A stretch of 64,000 bases of DNA from an uncultured Polaribacter sp. (GCF_947503855.1 NZ_CANNFF010000009.1:1-64000), one strand, 5' to 3'. Shown: positions 34,003-43,189, numbered from the stretch's first letter. A program made the numbers and translations. Notes: generated by a model not told the origin, from the sequence alone.

Positions 34003-34812
34003 ATGAAAAAAATACAGTACGCACTTATTATTTTTTTGATGCTATTTTCAACCAAAAATATTTTAGCTCAACAAGATACCATTACAAAACAAAGAAAAGC
34101 AAGACAATTGTTACGTAAAGGAAATGATTTGTATAAAAAACAACAATTTACAGATGCTTCTGTAGCGTACCAAAAAGCATTAGGTAGCAACTCTAATTAC
34201 GATAAAGCCACCTATAATTTAGGGAATGCTTTATATCAAAATAAAAATTTTAAAGAGGCAATACCACAATACGAACATACTGCAAAAACAGCTACAGATA
34301 AAATTACAAAAGCACAAGCCTACCATAATCTTGGTAATGCAATGATGGAGTCTAAAAACTATCAAGGTGCAGTAGATGCTTTTAAAAATGCTTTAAGAAA
34401 TAATCCTTCTGATGATGAAACCCGTTATAATTTAGCAGTAGCTAAAAAGCTTTTAGAGAAAGAAAAGCAACAAAATAAAGACGATAAAAATAAAGATAAG
34501 AACAAAGACAATAAAGACAAAGATAAGAAAGATAAAGACGATAAAAATAAAGACAACAAAGACAAAGATAAAAACAAAGACAAAGATCAAGATAAAGACG
34601 GTAAAGGAGATAAGGATAAAGACAAAAACAAAGACCCTAAAAAAGACAATAAAAAAAATCCAGAAAAACCAAAACCACAACAAGGTAAAATGACGCCTCA
34701 GCAAATAAAACAATTGCTAGAAAACTTAAATAACGAGGAGAAAAAAACCCAAAAGAAAATGAATGCTAAAAAAGCAAAAGGCAAAAAAGTAAAACAAGAA
34801 AAAGATTGGTAA
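34003..34812 (+). CDS. batC: BatC-like TPR protein with a Lys/Asp-rich tail
   Basis: A 269-residue exported protein. Signal peptide (ALIIFLMLFSTKNILAQ) is followed by tetratricopeptide repeats at about residues 30-150 (ATYNLGNALYQNKNFKEAI; AYHNLGNAMMESKNYQGAV). A very charged low-complexity stretch of Lys, Asp and Asn follows at about 155-225, then a helix TPQQIKQLLENLNNEEKKTQKK. This matches BatC. It begins 4 bp after batB and touches batD. The repeated aaagacaaagataaa codons of the tail are a replication-slippage hotspot, so tail length may vary between strains. Confidence 0.92.
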   Translation: MKKIQYALIIFLMLFSTKNILAQQDTITKQRKARQLLRKGNDLYKKQQFTDASVAYQKALGSNSNYDKATYNLGNALYQNKNFKEAIPQYEHTAKTATDKITKAQAYHNLGNAMMESKNYQGAVDAFKNALRNNPSDDETRYNLAVAKKLLEKEKQQNKDDKNKDKNKDNKDKDKKDKDDKNKDNKDKDKNKDKDQDKDGKGDKDKDKNKDPKKDNKKNPEKPKPQQGKMTPQQIKQLLENLNNEEKKTQKKMNAKKAKGKKVKQEKDW

Positions 34813-34820
34813 AAAAGAAA

Positions 34821-36593
34821 ATGAAATTGAAGTTTTACATAATCGTATTTATTGGCTTGCTAAGTTTTTCTTTAGCAGCGCAAGAAGCTACCCTAAAAAC
34901 AAAAGTTAGTAAAAATAAATTAGGCGTAAACCAACGTTTACGGGTCATATTTTCTATAAACAAACAAGGTGCAGACAACTTTACACCTCCCAATTTCAAC
35001 AATTTTAAAGTAGTTGGTGGACCAAGTCAGTCTGTTAGCCAATCGATATCTCAAACACCAAGTGGTAGAAAAGTTACTTTTTTACAGTCTTATACATATA
35101 TTATTCAACCCAAAAAAAAAGGAGAACTTTCTATTGGAAGTGCTAGCATTAAAATAGGAGGCAAAACAATAAAATCAAACCCTGTAAAAATTATTGTTTT
35201 AGATGCTGTAGAAATTCCAAAAGACCCCAATGATCCTAATTATATTGCCCAACAAAACATTCATTTAGTTGCAGAAATTTCTAAATCTAAACCCTTTGTG
35301 GGCGAAGGTATTTATGTAGAATACAGATTGTATGTAAGCGAAAATGTAAGCGTATACGATACCAATGTAAAAGAAGCACCACAATACAATGGTTTTTGGA
35401 ATCAGAACATAAAAATAAATGGTTACCCAGTAAAAATGGGCAAATATAATAGCGAAGATTATAGATATATTGTCTTACAAAAAGCCTTATTAATTCCTAC
35501 AAAAACCGGTAAATTAACCATAGATCCTATGAAAATGGATATTATAATTGGTGTACCTTCTGGAAGAGCAGATTTTTTTGGTAACATCATTACAAAAAAT
35601 GTAAGAAGAGAGTTTGCATCAGCCAAAAAAACAATCATTCCAAAAAGTCTTCCTATAGAAGGCAAACCTAATAATTTTACGGGTGCTGTTGGCGATTTTA
35701 AATTTGATGTTGCGCTTAGTAAAGATGTTTTAAAAGCCAATGAAACATCTCAAATAAAAGTAGCCATTTCTGGTAAGGGGAATTTAAATTTATTTGAATT
35801 ACCTACTATAACCACTCCTGCAGAATTAGAAATGTATCAACCAGAAAGAAAAGAAAAAGTAAGAACAAACGCTAAGGGAATTTCGGGCTCTGTAACAGAT
35901 ACATACACTGTAGTGCCACAGTATAAGGGAAAATACAAAATACCAAGTGTATCGTTTTCTTACTTTAATCCTAAAGAAAAAAAGTACAAAACAATTAATA
36001 CAGAAGATTTTTATGTTGATGTACAAGAAGGTAAAGAACTGGTAACTTCAGATACAACAACTGTTACCAAAAAAAATGTAGTTGCTACGGGAGAAAATTT
36101 TAGATACATAGCCACAAAAACAAGTTTTATAACTCAAGAAAAATCAGGTTTCTTTAAATCTACTTTGTTTTACATCTTATTTTTAGTGCCCTTATTTGCA
36201 ATACCTATTACCGTTTTTATTGGTAAAAAACAGCAAGAAAGAAATAATGATCTAGTAGGCAACAAATTAAGAAGAGCAAATAAATTAGCTAAAAAATATT
36301 TATCTGAAGCCCAAAAACAATTGGGCAAAAAAGAAGCTTTTTACGAAGCTTTAGAACGTGCTTTACACAATTACTTAAAAGCTAAATTAGGTATAGAAAC
36401 TGCAGATATTAGTAAAGAAAAAATAACGAGTTTGTTAGAGGATAAAAATGTAGATCAAGAAACTATTAAACAATTTATAGAAGTCCTTAAAAGTTCAGAT
36501 TTTGCACGTTATACACCATTTACAGCCACTCAAATGAAAGAAGAGTTTGAAAGAGCAAAAGAAGTTATTGTACAATTAGATAAACAATTATAA
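34821..36593 (+). CDS. batD: BatD protein
   Basis: About 590 residues from the ATG at 34821, which opens a signal peptide (MKLKFYIIVFIGLLSFSLAAQ); an in-frame TTG at 34806 is less likely. A BatD-type beta-rich periplasmic region spans roughly residues 20-440 (LKTKVSKNKLGVNQRLRV..., PVKIIVLDAVEIPKDP..., GVPSGRADFFGNIITK). One transmembrane helix follows at about 450-468 (TLFYILFLVPLFAIPITVFI), then a cytoplasmic helical domain (EAFYEALERALHNYLKAKL). It fits between batC and batE as in other Bacteroidota. Confidence 0.93.
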   Translation: MKLKFYIIVFIGLLSFSLAAQEATLKTKVSKNKLGVNQRLRVIFSINKQGADNFTPPNFNNFKVVGGPSQSVSQSISQTPSGRKVTFLQSYTYIIQPKKKGELSIGSASIKIGGKTIKSNPVKIIVLDAVEIPKDPNDPNYIAQQNIHLVAEISKSKPFVGEGIYVEYRLYVSENVSVYDTNVKEAPQYNGFWNQNIKINGYPVKMGKYNSEDYRYIVLQKALLIPTKTGKLTIDPMKMDIIIGVPSGRADFFGNIITKNVRREFASAKKTIIPKSLPIEGKPNNFTGAVGDFKFDVALSKDVLKANETSQIKVAISGKGNLNLFELPTITTPAELEMYQPERKEKVRTNAKGISGSVTDTYTVVPQYKGKYKIPSVSFSYFNPKEKKYKTINTEDFYVDVQEGKELVTSDTTTVTKKNVVATGENFRYIATKTSFITQEKSGFFKSTLFYILFLVPLFAIPITVFIGKKQQERNNDLVGNKLRRANKLAKKYLSEAQKQLGKKEAFYEALERALHNYLKAKLGIETADISKEKITSLLEDKNVDQETIKQFIEVLKSSDFARYTPFTATQMKEEFERAKEVIVQLDKQL

Positions 36594-36594
36594 A

Positions 36595-37353
36595 ATGAGA
36601 AAGCTTGTATTTTTATTGTTGATAATTGCCCACTTTACAACGGCTCAAAGTTTAGATAGTTTGTTTGTATCTGCTAACGAAAACTATAGAAATGGAGAGT
36701 ATGAAAAAGCCATAAAAGTTTACGAAGAAATTATAAATCAAAACGCAATTTCAGCTGAATTATACTATAATTTAGGAAATGCATATTACAAGTTAAATAA
36801 AGTAGGGCCTAGCATTTTTTACTACGAAAAAGCTTTACAGTTAAATCCGCAAAACCAAGATGTAAAAAACAATTTAGTATTTGCAAAACGTTTGGCTTTA
36901 GACAACATAGAAGCAATACCTAAAACCCTATTACAAAAATTAAATGCAAATTACTTACAACAATTAACTTATAATCAATGGGCAATTGTAGTTGTTTTAT
37001 TAGCCATTGTATCCTCTCTAATGTTTTTGTTATTTTACTTTGCAGAAATCCCCAAAAAGAAAAGACTTTATTTTACTACAAGTATGATTAGTTTTCTCTT
37101 GTTAATAATTACAACTTTTATAACTTACAAGCAATACAGTCAATCTAAAAAAAATATACAAGCTATTGTTTTTGCTACAAAAACGGAAGTTAGAAATGCA
37201 CCTACTTTCAATTCAGAAGAAATTTTTACCTTACATGAAGGTACAAAAGTTACCGTTTTAGATACCATAGATAATTGGAAAAAAATTAAAATTGCAGATG
37301 GTAAACAAGGTTGGATTATTTCCAAAGAAATAAAACTACTAAGCAGTAAATAA
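36595..37353 (+). CDS. batE: BatE-like TPR and SH3 protein
   Basis: A 252-residue protein with signal peptide (LVFLLLIIAHFTTAQ), TPR repeats at about 25-100 (AELYYNLGNAYYKLNKVGPSI), two membrane helices at about 128-180 (WAIVVVLLAIVSSLMFLLFYF; SMISFLLLIITTFI) and a C-terminal bacterial SH3 domain at about 190-250 (TEVRNAPTFNSEEIFTLHEG ... WKKIKIADGKQGWI). It starts one base after batD's stop and is the last Bat gene. Confidence 0.92.
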   Translation: MRKLVFLLLIIAHFTTAQSLDSLFVSANENYRNGEYEKAIKVYEEIINQNAISAELYYNLGNAYYKLNKVGPSIFYYEKALQLNPQNQDVKNNLVFAKRLALDNIEAIPKTLLQKLNANYLQQLTYNQWAIVVVLLAIVSSLMFLLFYFAEIPKKKRLYFTTSMISFLLLIITTFITYKQYSQSKKNIQAIVFATKTEVRNAPTFNSEEIFTLHEGTKVTVLDTIDNWKKIKIADGKQGWIISKEIKLLSSK

Positions 37354-37404
37354 TACTTTTTGCAAAAAAAATTCTTACATTTGATTAATTCCAAATTGTA
37401 TCTA

Positions 37405-37716
37405 TTGAAAATAAAGATTGCATTATTTTTCTCTTTACTATTTATTAGTATTTTAGTTACCCCAACTGTTATTAGTTTAACAGATGCATCTCAAAATATT
37501 GCTTGTTTTTTAGATTTAAATGAAGATGAAGAAGAAAATAATGGCAAAGAAGAATCTAAAATAGATACAGAAATAAAATTACAACCTTCTTCTTCATACA
37601 AAGACGCAATTGTATTAAAAAATGAGCAAATAAAGACAAGTATCCGATTTTTTTCTAAAAAATACACCTGTAAGTATTTAAAGGTAACTACTCCTCCTCC
37701 AAAAATTATATTGTAA
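37405..37716 (+). CDS. Small exported or membrane protein of unknown function upstream of sulP
   Basis: Starting at TTG 37405 the frame encodes about 103 residues opening with a signal-like segment (KIKIALFFSLLFISILVTP); TTG 37360 would add 15 residues. An acidic stretch (DLNEDEEENNGKEES) and a Lys-rich C-terminus ending TPPPKIIL follow. There is no recognised domain. It lies 87 bp upstream of the SulP transporter and seems to accompany it, but the role is unknown. Confidence 0.6.
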   Translation: MKIKIALFFSLLFISILVTPTVISLTDASQNIACFLDLNEDEEENNGKEESKIDTEIKLQPSSSYKDAIVLKNEQIKTSIRFFSKKYTCKYLKVTTPPPKIIL

Positions 37717-37803
37717 TTTCTTATAATATAAATCAACAAAAATCATTAAATTTAATAATAAACAACACTCTAATTTAAAAATTGGAGAAAAAAATATTTA
37801 TAT

Positions 37804-39384
37804 ATGTTTAAACACATAAAAAGCGATTTACCTGCAAGTATAGTAGTATTTTTCGTAGCATTACCTTTATGTTTAGGTATTGCATTAGCAAGTGGTGCAC
37901 CTCTTTTTTCTGGCTTAATTGCTGGTATTATTGGTGGTATTGTAGTAGGTGCCTTAAGTGGCTCTAAAATAGGAGTTAGTGGTCCTGCAGCTGGTTTAGC
38001 AGCAATTGTATTAACTGCCATTGGTACATTGGGTGGTTATCAAAACTTTTTGGTAGCAGTTGTAATTGGTGGTGTAATACAATTAATATTTGGATTTTTA
38101 AAAGCTGGTATTATTGGTTATTATTTTCCATCATCTGTAATAAAAGGGATGTTAACAGGTATAGGTATTATTATCATTTTAAAACAAATACCACACTTTT
38201 TTGGGTACGATGCTGATCCAGAAGGAGATTTTGCCTTTTTTCAAGTAGATGGTCAAAATACCTTTTCAGAAATATTAAATACAGCAAACAATATCAGTTT
38301 AGGCTCTACCATTATTGGTGTTATTGGTTTGGCTATTTTAATATTATGGAGCCATGTTTTATCTAAAAAAGGAAAATTTTTTCAAGTAATACAAGGTCCT
38401 TTAGTAGCTGTTGTTATAGGTATTGTATACTTTTTTATTACAAGTGGAGATGATAAATATGGTATTAATGCACAACATTTAGTTAGTGTTCCTGTTCCAG
38501 ATAGTTTAAGCTCTTTTCTTGGGCAATTTAGTTTCCCTAATTTTAATGCCATTACCAACCCAGAAGTTTGGGTAACAGGTTTTACTATCGCTTTAGTAGC
38601 TAGTTTAGAAACACTACTTTGTGTAGAAGCTACAGATAAATTAGATCCACATAAAAATGTAACTCCAACAAATAGAGAGCTACTTGCACAAGGTACAGGA
38701 AATATACTTTCTGGTTTGGTTGGTGGTTTGCCAATTACTCAAGTAATTGTAAGAAGTTCTGCCAATATACAATCTAAAGGTAGAACAAAACTTTCTGCAA
38801 TTGTTCATGGTTTTTTACTTTTAATCTCAGTAATTATAATACCCAATTTGTTAAATAAAATTCCATTATCTGTATTGGCAGCAGTGCTATTAGTTGTTGG
38901 CTATAAATTAGCAAAACCTGCATTGTTTAAACAAATGGTTAAATTAGGATGGAAACAATGGGTACCTTTTGTAGTTACTGTAATAGGTATTGTTTTTACA
39001 GATTTATTAGTAGGTATTGGTTTAGGCTTATTAGTAGGCATTGTTGTAATTTTAATTAAAAGTTTCCAAAACTCTCACTTTTTGCACAAAGAAGGGGAAG
39101 ACGTTGATGATGGAAAAATAAAAATGACACTTGCAGAAGAAGTTACCTTTTTTAACAAGGGTGCTATTTTAAAAGAATTAGACAAGTTGCCAAAAGATTC
39201 CTATTTAGAATTAGATGTAAGAAAAACCACATATTTAGACCACGATATTATAGAAATTTTAGAAGACTTTGCCATTAAAGCAAAAGAAAGACATATAGAT
39301 ATAAAGCTAATTTCTGAGAGAGGTATTGTAAAAAACCCTGAAAGTTATATAGATTTTTTTAACAACAAGCCCAAATTAGTCTAA
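37804..39384 (+). CDS. SulP-family anion/bicarbonate transporter
   Basis: A 526-residue SulP protein. The first segment carries the family start (DLPASIVVFFVALPLCLGIALASGAP), followed by about 12 to 14 helices rich in Gly-Ile (GPAAGLAAIVLTAIGTLGG; SLETLLCVEATDKLDPHK; GLVGGLPITQVIVRSSAN). A STAS domain is at about 440-510 (VTFFNKGAILKELDKLP, YLELDVRKTTYLDHDIIEIL). The two beta-carbonic anhydrase genes that follow point to bicarbonate as substrate, by analogy to BicA. This pairing is known from marine flavobacteria. Confidence 0.92.
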   Translation: MFKHIKSDLPASIVVFFVALPLCLGIALASGAPLFSGLIAGIIGGIVVGALSGSKIGVSGPAAGLAAIVLTAIGTLGGYQNFLVAVVIGGVIQLIFGFLKAGIIGYYFPSSVIKGMLTGIGIIIILKQIPHFFGYDADPEGDFAFFQVDGQNTFSEILNTANNISLGSTIIGVIGLAILILWSHVLSKKGKFFQVIQGPLVAVVIGIVYFFITSGDDKYGINAQHLVSVPVPDSLSSFLGQFSFPNFNAITNPEVWVTGFTIALVASLETLLCVEATDKLDPHKNVTPTNRELLAQGTGNILSGLVGGLPITQVIVRSSANIQSKGRTKLSAIVHGFLLLISVIIIPNLLNKIPLSVLAAVLLVVGYKLAKPALFKQMVKLGWKQWVPFVVTVIGIVFTDLLVGIGLGLLVGIVVILIKSFQNSHFLHKEGEDVDDGKIKMTLAEEVTFFNKGAILKELDKLPKDSYLELDVRKTTYLDHDIIEILEDFAIKAKERHIDIKLISERGIVKNPESYIDFFNNKPKLV

Positions 39385-39408
39385 ACGAATTTAAAATATA
39401 AAATAATT

Positions 39409-40038
39409 ATGAAAGCACATACTAGAGAAACCCAATCTACAATGACTCCAGAAAAGTCGTTACGATATTTAAAGGAAGGGAATAAAAGATTTCAAAACAA
39501 TTTAAAAGCAAACAGAAACCTTTTAGAACAAGTAAATGATACTAGTGAAGGGCAATTTCCTTTTGCAACAATTTTAAGCTGTATAGATTCTAGAGTTTCT
39601 GCAGAATTGGTTTTTGATCAAGGTTTAGGTGATATTTTTAGTGTTAGAATTGCAGGGAACTTTATAAACGAAGATATTTTAGGTAGTATGGAGTTTGCTT
39701 GTAAACTTGCAGGCACAAAACTAATTGTCGTTTTAGGGCACACAAGTTGTGGTGCTGTAAAAGGTGCTTGCGATGATGCAAAACTAGGAAATTTAACATC
39801 TATGTTAAGTAAAATAAAACCAGCTGTAAATGCTGTTTCAGAACCCAAAGAAGCTAGCAAAAGAAATTCAGCAAATTTAGAATTTGTAGATTCTGTATCA
39901 GAAAAAAATGTTTTATTATCTATAGAAAGAATAAAAGCAGAAAGCCAAGTATTAGCAGAAATGCATGAAGATGGCGAAATAATGATTGTTGGCGCTATGT
40001 ACAATATACAAGATGGTTCTGTAAAGTTTTATGAATAA
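39409..40038 (+). CDS. Beta-carbonic anhydrase
   Basis: A 209-residue zinc enzyme converting CO2 and bicarbonate. Zinc ligands and partner residues are in SCIDSRV (Cys and Asp-Arg dyad, about 57-63) and GHTSCGAVKGA (His and Cys, about 108-118). The intervening VRIAGNFINEDILGSMEFA is typical. It begins 24 bp after sulP and is followed by a strong terminator, so the two are probably one transcript. No signal peptide is seen, so it acts in the cytoplasm. Confidence 0.94.
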   Translation: MKAHTRETQSTMTPEKSLRYLKEGNKRFQNNLKANRNLLEQVNDTSEGQFPFATILSCIDSRVSAELVFDQGLGDIFSVRIAGNFINEDILGSMEFACKLAGTKLIVVLGHTSCGAVKGACDDAKLGNLTSMLSKIKPAVNAVSEPKEASKRNSANLEFVDSVSEKNVLLSIERIKAESQVLAEMHEDGEIMIVGAMYNIQDGSVKFYE

Positions 40039-40063
40039 TCATTTTTAATCGATTTAATATATT

Positions 40064-40098
40064 AAAAGAGCGTCTTTAACTTAAAAAAACGCTCTTTT
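40064..40098 (+). terminator. Terminator after the first carbonic anhydrase
   Basis: AAAAGAGCGT (40064-40073) pairs perfectly with ACGCTCTTTT (40089-40098) around a 15-nt loop and is followed by more T. It ends the sulP-carbonic anhydrase transcript. Confidence 0.85.
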
Positions 40099-40136
40099 TT
40101 ACTTTGAAATAAGTACATTAGTACACAGAAAATTAG

Positions 40137-40154
40137 ATGCCATCTAGTTGGCAT
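40137..40154. promoter_or_regulatory. Inverted repeat ATGCCA-N6-TGGCAT before the second carbonic anhydrase
   Basis: A perfect 6-bp inverted repeat with a 6-bp spacer lies 20 bp before a small reading frame and about 150 bp before the second carbonic anhydrase gene. It could be an operator or a remnant hairpin; nothing in the sequence decides. Confidence 0.3.
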
Positions 40155-40173
40155 ACTTTAGAAGATCTTTTGC

Positions 40174-40323
40174 ATGAATAAAGAAGAAAAAATATATGAT
40201 GGAAACATAGATGTTATTCCAGATTTAATTCCTCATAAACATCTATTTGCTACTTTTAATGAGTGTGTAAATTGGTTAAAAACAACCCTAATTACTAAAA
40301 ATGGATTTAAACAAAGTTTTTAA
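40174..40323 (+). CDS. 49-residue reading frame, possible remnant of a STAS/SulP C-terminus
   Basis: ATG at 40174 to TAA at 40321-40323 encodes 49 residues including PDLIPHKHLFATFNECVNWL. The pattern of hLFATFxECxxWL resembles the final helix of STAS domains, so this may be the 3' end of a lost second sulP gene; that is inference. It overlaps the start of the second carbonic anhydrase by 23 bp in another frame. A real short peptide is also possible. Confidence 0.4.
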   Translation: MNKEEKIYDGNIDVIPDLIPHKHLFATFNECVNWLKTTLITKNGFKQSF

Positions 40324-40927
40324 GAACAATAAAAGTTGGATACAAGAAAAACTGGCTATAAATAAAGATTTTTTTGAGCATTTAGCTAAAGGACAAAGTC
40401 CAGAATTATTATATATAGGATGTTCTGATAGTAGAGTAACTGCAGAGGATTTAATGGGTGCAAAACCAGGAGAAGTATTTGTGCATAGAAATATTGCAAA
40501 CATGGTTTCTGGCACAGACTTAAATGTAATGTCTGTTGTAGAATACGCTGTAGTTATACTAAAAGTAAAACATATTATTGTTTGCGGGCATTATGGCTGT
40601 GGTGGTGTAAAAGCAGCTATGCAATCTGTAGATTTAGGTATTTTAAACCCTTGGCTTAGAAATATTAGAGATGTTTATAGAATTCATGCAGAAGAATTAG
40701 ATTTAATTTCTAATGAAGATAAAAAATACGAGAGATTAACCGAACTTAATGTAAAAGAACAATGTGTAAACCTAATTAAAACTGCTGCAGTACAAAAAGC
40801 AATTAGAAACAATGGGTTAAAAATACATGGCTGGGTTTTCGACATTCACTCAGGTAAGCTAATCGATTTAAACATAGATTTTGAAAAATATTTAGAGGAT
40901 ATTATGAAAATTTATCACTTAGATTAA
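40301..40927 (+). CDS. Second beta-carbonic anhydrase
   Basis: A 208-residue paralogue of the enzyme at 39409, but of a different subgroup. Zinc-site motifs are GCSDSRVTAEDL (about 39-50) and CGHYGCGGVKAAM (about 96-108). The N-terminal LDxxKVFKNNKSWIQEKL-type start and PGEVFVHRNIANMV are classic for the Can/CynT branch. No signal peptide. It is separated from the first enzyme by a terminator and so has its own control region. Confidence 0.94.
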   Translation: MDLNKVFKNNKSWIQEKLAINKDFFEHLAKGQSPELLYIGCSDSRVTAEDLMGAKPGEVFVHRNIANMVSGTDLNVMSVVEYAVVILKVKHIIVCGHYGCGGVKAAMQSVDLGILNPWLRNIRDVYRIHAEELDLISNEDKKYERLTELNVKEQCVNLIKTAAVQKAIRNNGLKIHGWVFDIHSGKLIDLNIDFEKYLEDIMKIYHLD

Positions 40928-40947
40928 ACAAACTAACATTTTCTCTT

Positions 40948-41163
40948 TCAAACCTTGGTTATTTTCCACTCCCTACTTCTACCGTCTAAAGTAGCTGTTT
41001 GATAGTTTTTTTTCCCTTTTTGCCTATCTACTTTAGTATGCATTTTTATACCAGGTTTAAAAATAAAATTGGATAACGTAGACGCTTCTATAATTAAATT
41101 GTATTCACAATCTGTAATTCATTCAATTTCAGACTTTATGTAGTACTTTTTCATTTCATTCAT
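40948..41163 (-). pseudogene. Possible decayed small gene in the 416-bp gap
   Basis: The gap between the second carbonic anhydrase and cvpA has no intact gene. On the minus strand a 72-codon frame runs from ATG at 41163 to TGA at 40948, broken once by an in-frame TGA at codon 15 (41119-41121). The part after the stop reads like protein (HTKVDRQKGKKNYQTATLDG). No family is recognised and chance is possible. The rest of the gap (41164-41343) shows only AT-rich sequence. Confidence 0.3.
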
Positions 41164-41343
41164 CCTAGCCAAATACTATCTATACTTTTTTATTACGAAA
41201 TTTGTAGATATAGGTTTTGTTTTTTAAGATAGAACAATCTTTTATAGTAAAAACAATAAGAATCTTAAACTTATAAAAGCAACTATAAAAATTAATTTTT
41301 CCACTATAATTTTTATAGTAATTCACAAAAAAAATTGCAAAAA

Positions 41344-41865
41344 CTATATCTCTATGTGTAGGGGATTTACACCTTCTTTATCATCATCTTTAATGATTGA
41401 AGGAAATATGGTAGGAGCAATTTTCTTTACGGGTTCAAACAAAATAGAACTCTCTAAGGTTTCCTTGTCTACAAAAGGAATGGTGTTATTCATTTTACCA
41501 AAAAAAATAAAGATTACACTTAAAATTAAGCCTATTTTTAGTACGCCAAAAACGCCACCCAATATTTTATTTAAAATTCCTAAAGCTGCAAAATCTGCTA
41601 ATTTTGTTAACACTTTACCTAACAAGGCAATAATAATTATAATAATTATAAATGTGCCTGCAAAGGCTGCTAAAGAAATATATTCTTCTGACCAAGAGAC
41701 GTATTCTTTTAAAAAATCACCTAAAAAATATGAAAAATGTATGGCTCCATACACACCACCAATTAAAGCCACTAAAGAAGCTACCTCTACAAAAAGCCCT
41801 TTCATAATGCCTCTTACAAAGCCAAAAATTAAAAGCGCAGCAATGATAATATCAAAAATATTCAT
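41344..41865 (-). CDS. CvpA family membrane protein
   Basis: A 173-residue protein with four membrane helices and the CvpA pattern (IFDIIIAALLIFGFVRGIMKGLFVEVASL; FLGDFLKEYV; ILNKILGGVFGVLKIGLILSVIF). The C-terminus is polar (DDDKEGVNPLHIEI). CvpA was named for colicin V production, but in most bacteria it is a membrane protein of unclear housekeeping function. Confidence 0.88.
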   Translation of the reverse strand: MNIFDIIIAALLIFGFVRGIMKGLFVEVASLVALIGGVYGAIHFSYFLGDFLKEYVSWSEEYISLAAFAGTFIIIIIIIALLGKVLTKLADFAALGILNKILGGVFGVLKIGLILSVIFIFFGKMNNTIPFVDKETLESSILFEPVKKIAPTIFPSIIKDDDKEGVNPLHIEI

Positions 41866-41948
41866 TAAAATAGTTTTGGTAAACCTACATCTTTTTTTTA
41901 AAATTTAAAAATAGGCATTGTATCTTTACATCTTTAAATCCAAATGCT

Positions 41949-42308
41949 ATGCCAAAAATTAGTAACCTTAAAGAAATGTGGACTTTGTTAGTAGAAAAAC
42001 TAACAAATCAGTTTGCAGATGGTGATGAGTTAAATATAGACGGAATTATTTACCTAATTGGTGTTCAAGAATTAGGGCAAGGAAACAGAAAGTTTAAAAA
42101 AGACGAAAAAGTAAATCTAATGCACATTGCTATTTGCAAATTATTAGAACCTTATGGGTATTATGAGTTCGATTTTTTTGATGATGATGGCTGGCCTCAC
42201 TATAAAGTTTTAACAGAATTACCCAATTTAAAACCAGGAGAACAAACCGTTTTAATGAAAGAAGCTATTGTAAATTATTTTGAGGCATTAAACTACTTTG
42301 CAGACTAA
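41949..42308 (+). CDS. Conserved hypothetical protein of Bacteroidota
   Basis: A 119-residue soluble protein with no signal peptide or membrane helix. It has a mixed alpha/beta composition and the segments GIIYLIGVQELGQG and YGYYEFDFFDDDGWPHYK. Its composition and codon use look like a genuine conserved gene. I do not recognise a domain. It is convergent with the SDR gene, sharing 4 bp at the stop codons. Confidence 0.75.
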   Translation: MPKISNLKEMWTLLVEKLTNQFADGDELNIDGIIYLIGVQELGQGNRKFKKDEKVNLMHIAICKLLEPYGYYEFDFFDDDGWPHYKVLTELPNLKPGEQTVLMKEAIVNYFEALNYFAD

Positions 42309-43099
42309 GTTACACTCAATTTTCTTATTAAAACAGCAAACAGTTTAGGAAAAAACCTTTTTACATACACACCCATTTTTTCTTTAGCACCAGCAATATA
42401 TACCTCAGCTTTTTGTTTTTCTATTGCTTTTATTATTAACGTTGCACAACGTTCTGCAGACATACCTTTTCCTGTTGCAACATCCATTTTTCCTAATGCA
42501 GTTCCATTTCCTGTAAGTGCATTTTTAGAAACATTGGTTTTAATAAAACCAGGGCAAATTAAGCTAACAACAATATTATTTTTATGGTTTTCTGTTCGTA
42601 AACTATCAAAAAAACCATGTAAAGCATGTTTACTAGCGGCATAACTAGATCTTAATGGAGTACCAATTTTACCAACAATACTAGTAGTTACCACAAAATG
42701 CCCCTTTTTATTAGCAATAAAATGTGGTAAAATAGCTTTTGTTAGTGCAACTGTACCAATATAATTTATATCCATAATACGTTTGTCTACTGCAATTTGT
42801 GTTTCGTGTGCTAAAGAACGCTGACTAACACCTCCATTATTCACTAAAATATCTACATGTCCAAAAGCATTTATAGCAAGATTTGCTTTTTCTTTTAAAG
42901 AATTAAAATCTTCTAAATCTAAAGGAATAATGTGTACATTTTTAGGCTCTTTGCAAAGATTTTTTACACTTTCTAAAGACTCTATATTTCTAGATGATAG
43001 TACTAATTTTACATTTTTAGTTGAAAGTGCTATGGCTAGTGCTTTTCCAATACCAGAAGAGGCTCCTGTAACCCAAATTACTTTGTTTGATAAAGACAT
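42305..43099 (-). CDS. Short-chain dehydrogenase/reductase
   Basis: A 264-residue classical SDR. The NAD(P)-binding motif is TGASSGIGKA (about 11-20), NNGG at about 87-90 replaces the usual NNAG, and the catalytic serine and YAASK are near 141 and 154-158. A C-terminal basic segment (YVKRFFPKLFAVLIRKL) resembles membrane-associated DHRS7-like members. Substrate is unknown. Convergent with the preceding hypothetical gene. Confidence 0.9.
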   Translation of the reverse strand: MSLSNKVIWVTGASSGIGKALAIALSTKNVKLVLSSRNIESLESVKNLCKEPKNVHIIPLDLEDFNSLKEKANLAINAFGHVDILVNNGGVSQRSLAHETQIAVDKRIMDINYIGTVALTKAILPHFIANKKGHFVVTTSIVGKIGTPLRSSYAASKHALHGFFDSLRTENHKNNIVVSLICPGFIKTNVSKNALTGNGTALGKMDVATGKGMSAERCATLIIKAIEKQKAEVYIAGAKEKMGVYVKRFFPKLFAVLIRKLSVT

Positions 43100-43189
43100 T
43101 GTTTTTTAAAATACAAGATACCTATTTTGCTTTAGAAATAGTATTTTTGATATACTTATTGACTATCTTTTTTTTAAAATACAATTACA

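Noticed and set aside
34453..34713. 86-residue very hydrophobic minus-strand frame
   Set aside because: It is antisense to the Lys/Asp-rich tail of batC; AAA/GAY codons read backward give Phe/Ile/Val, so the hydrophobicity is an artefact.
39618..40004. 128-residue minus-strand frame opposite the first carbonic anhydrase
   Set aside because: Shadow of a clear enzyme gene whose motifs all read on the plus strand.
41354..41908. 184-residue plus-strand frame
   Set aside because: It lies opposite cvpA, which has clear family membrane segments; the antisense frame has Lys/Ile-rich shadow composition.
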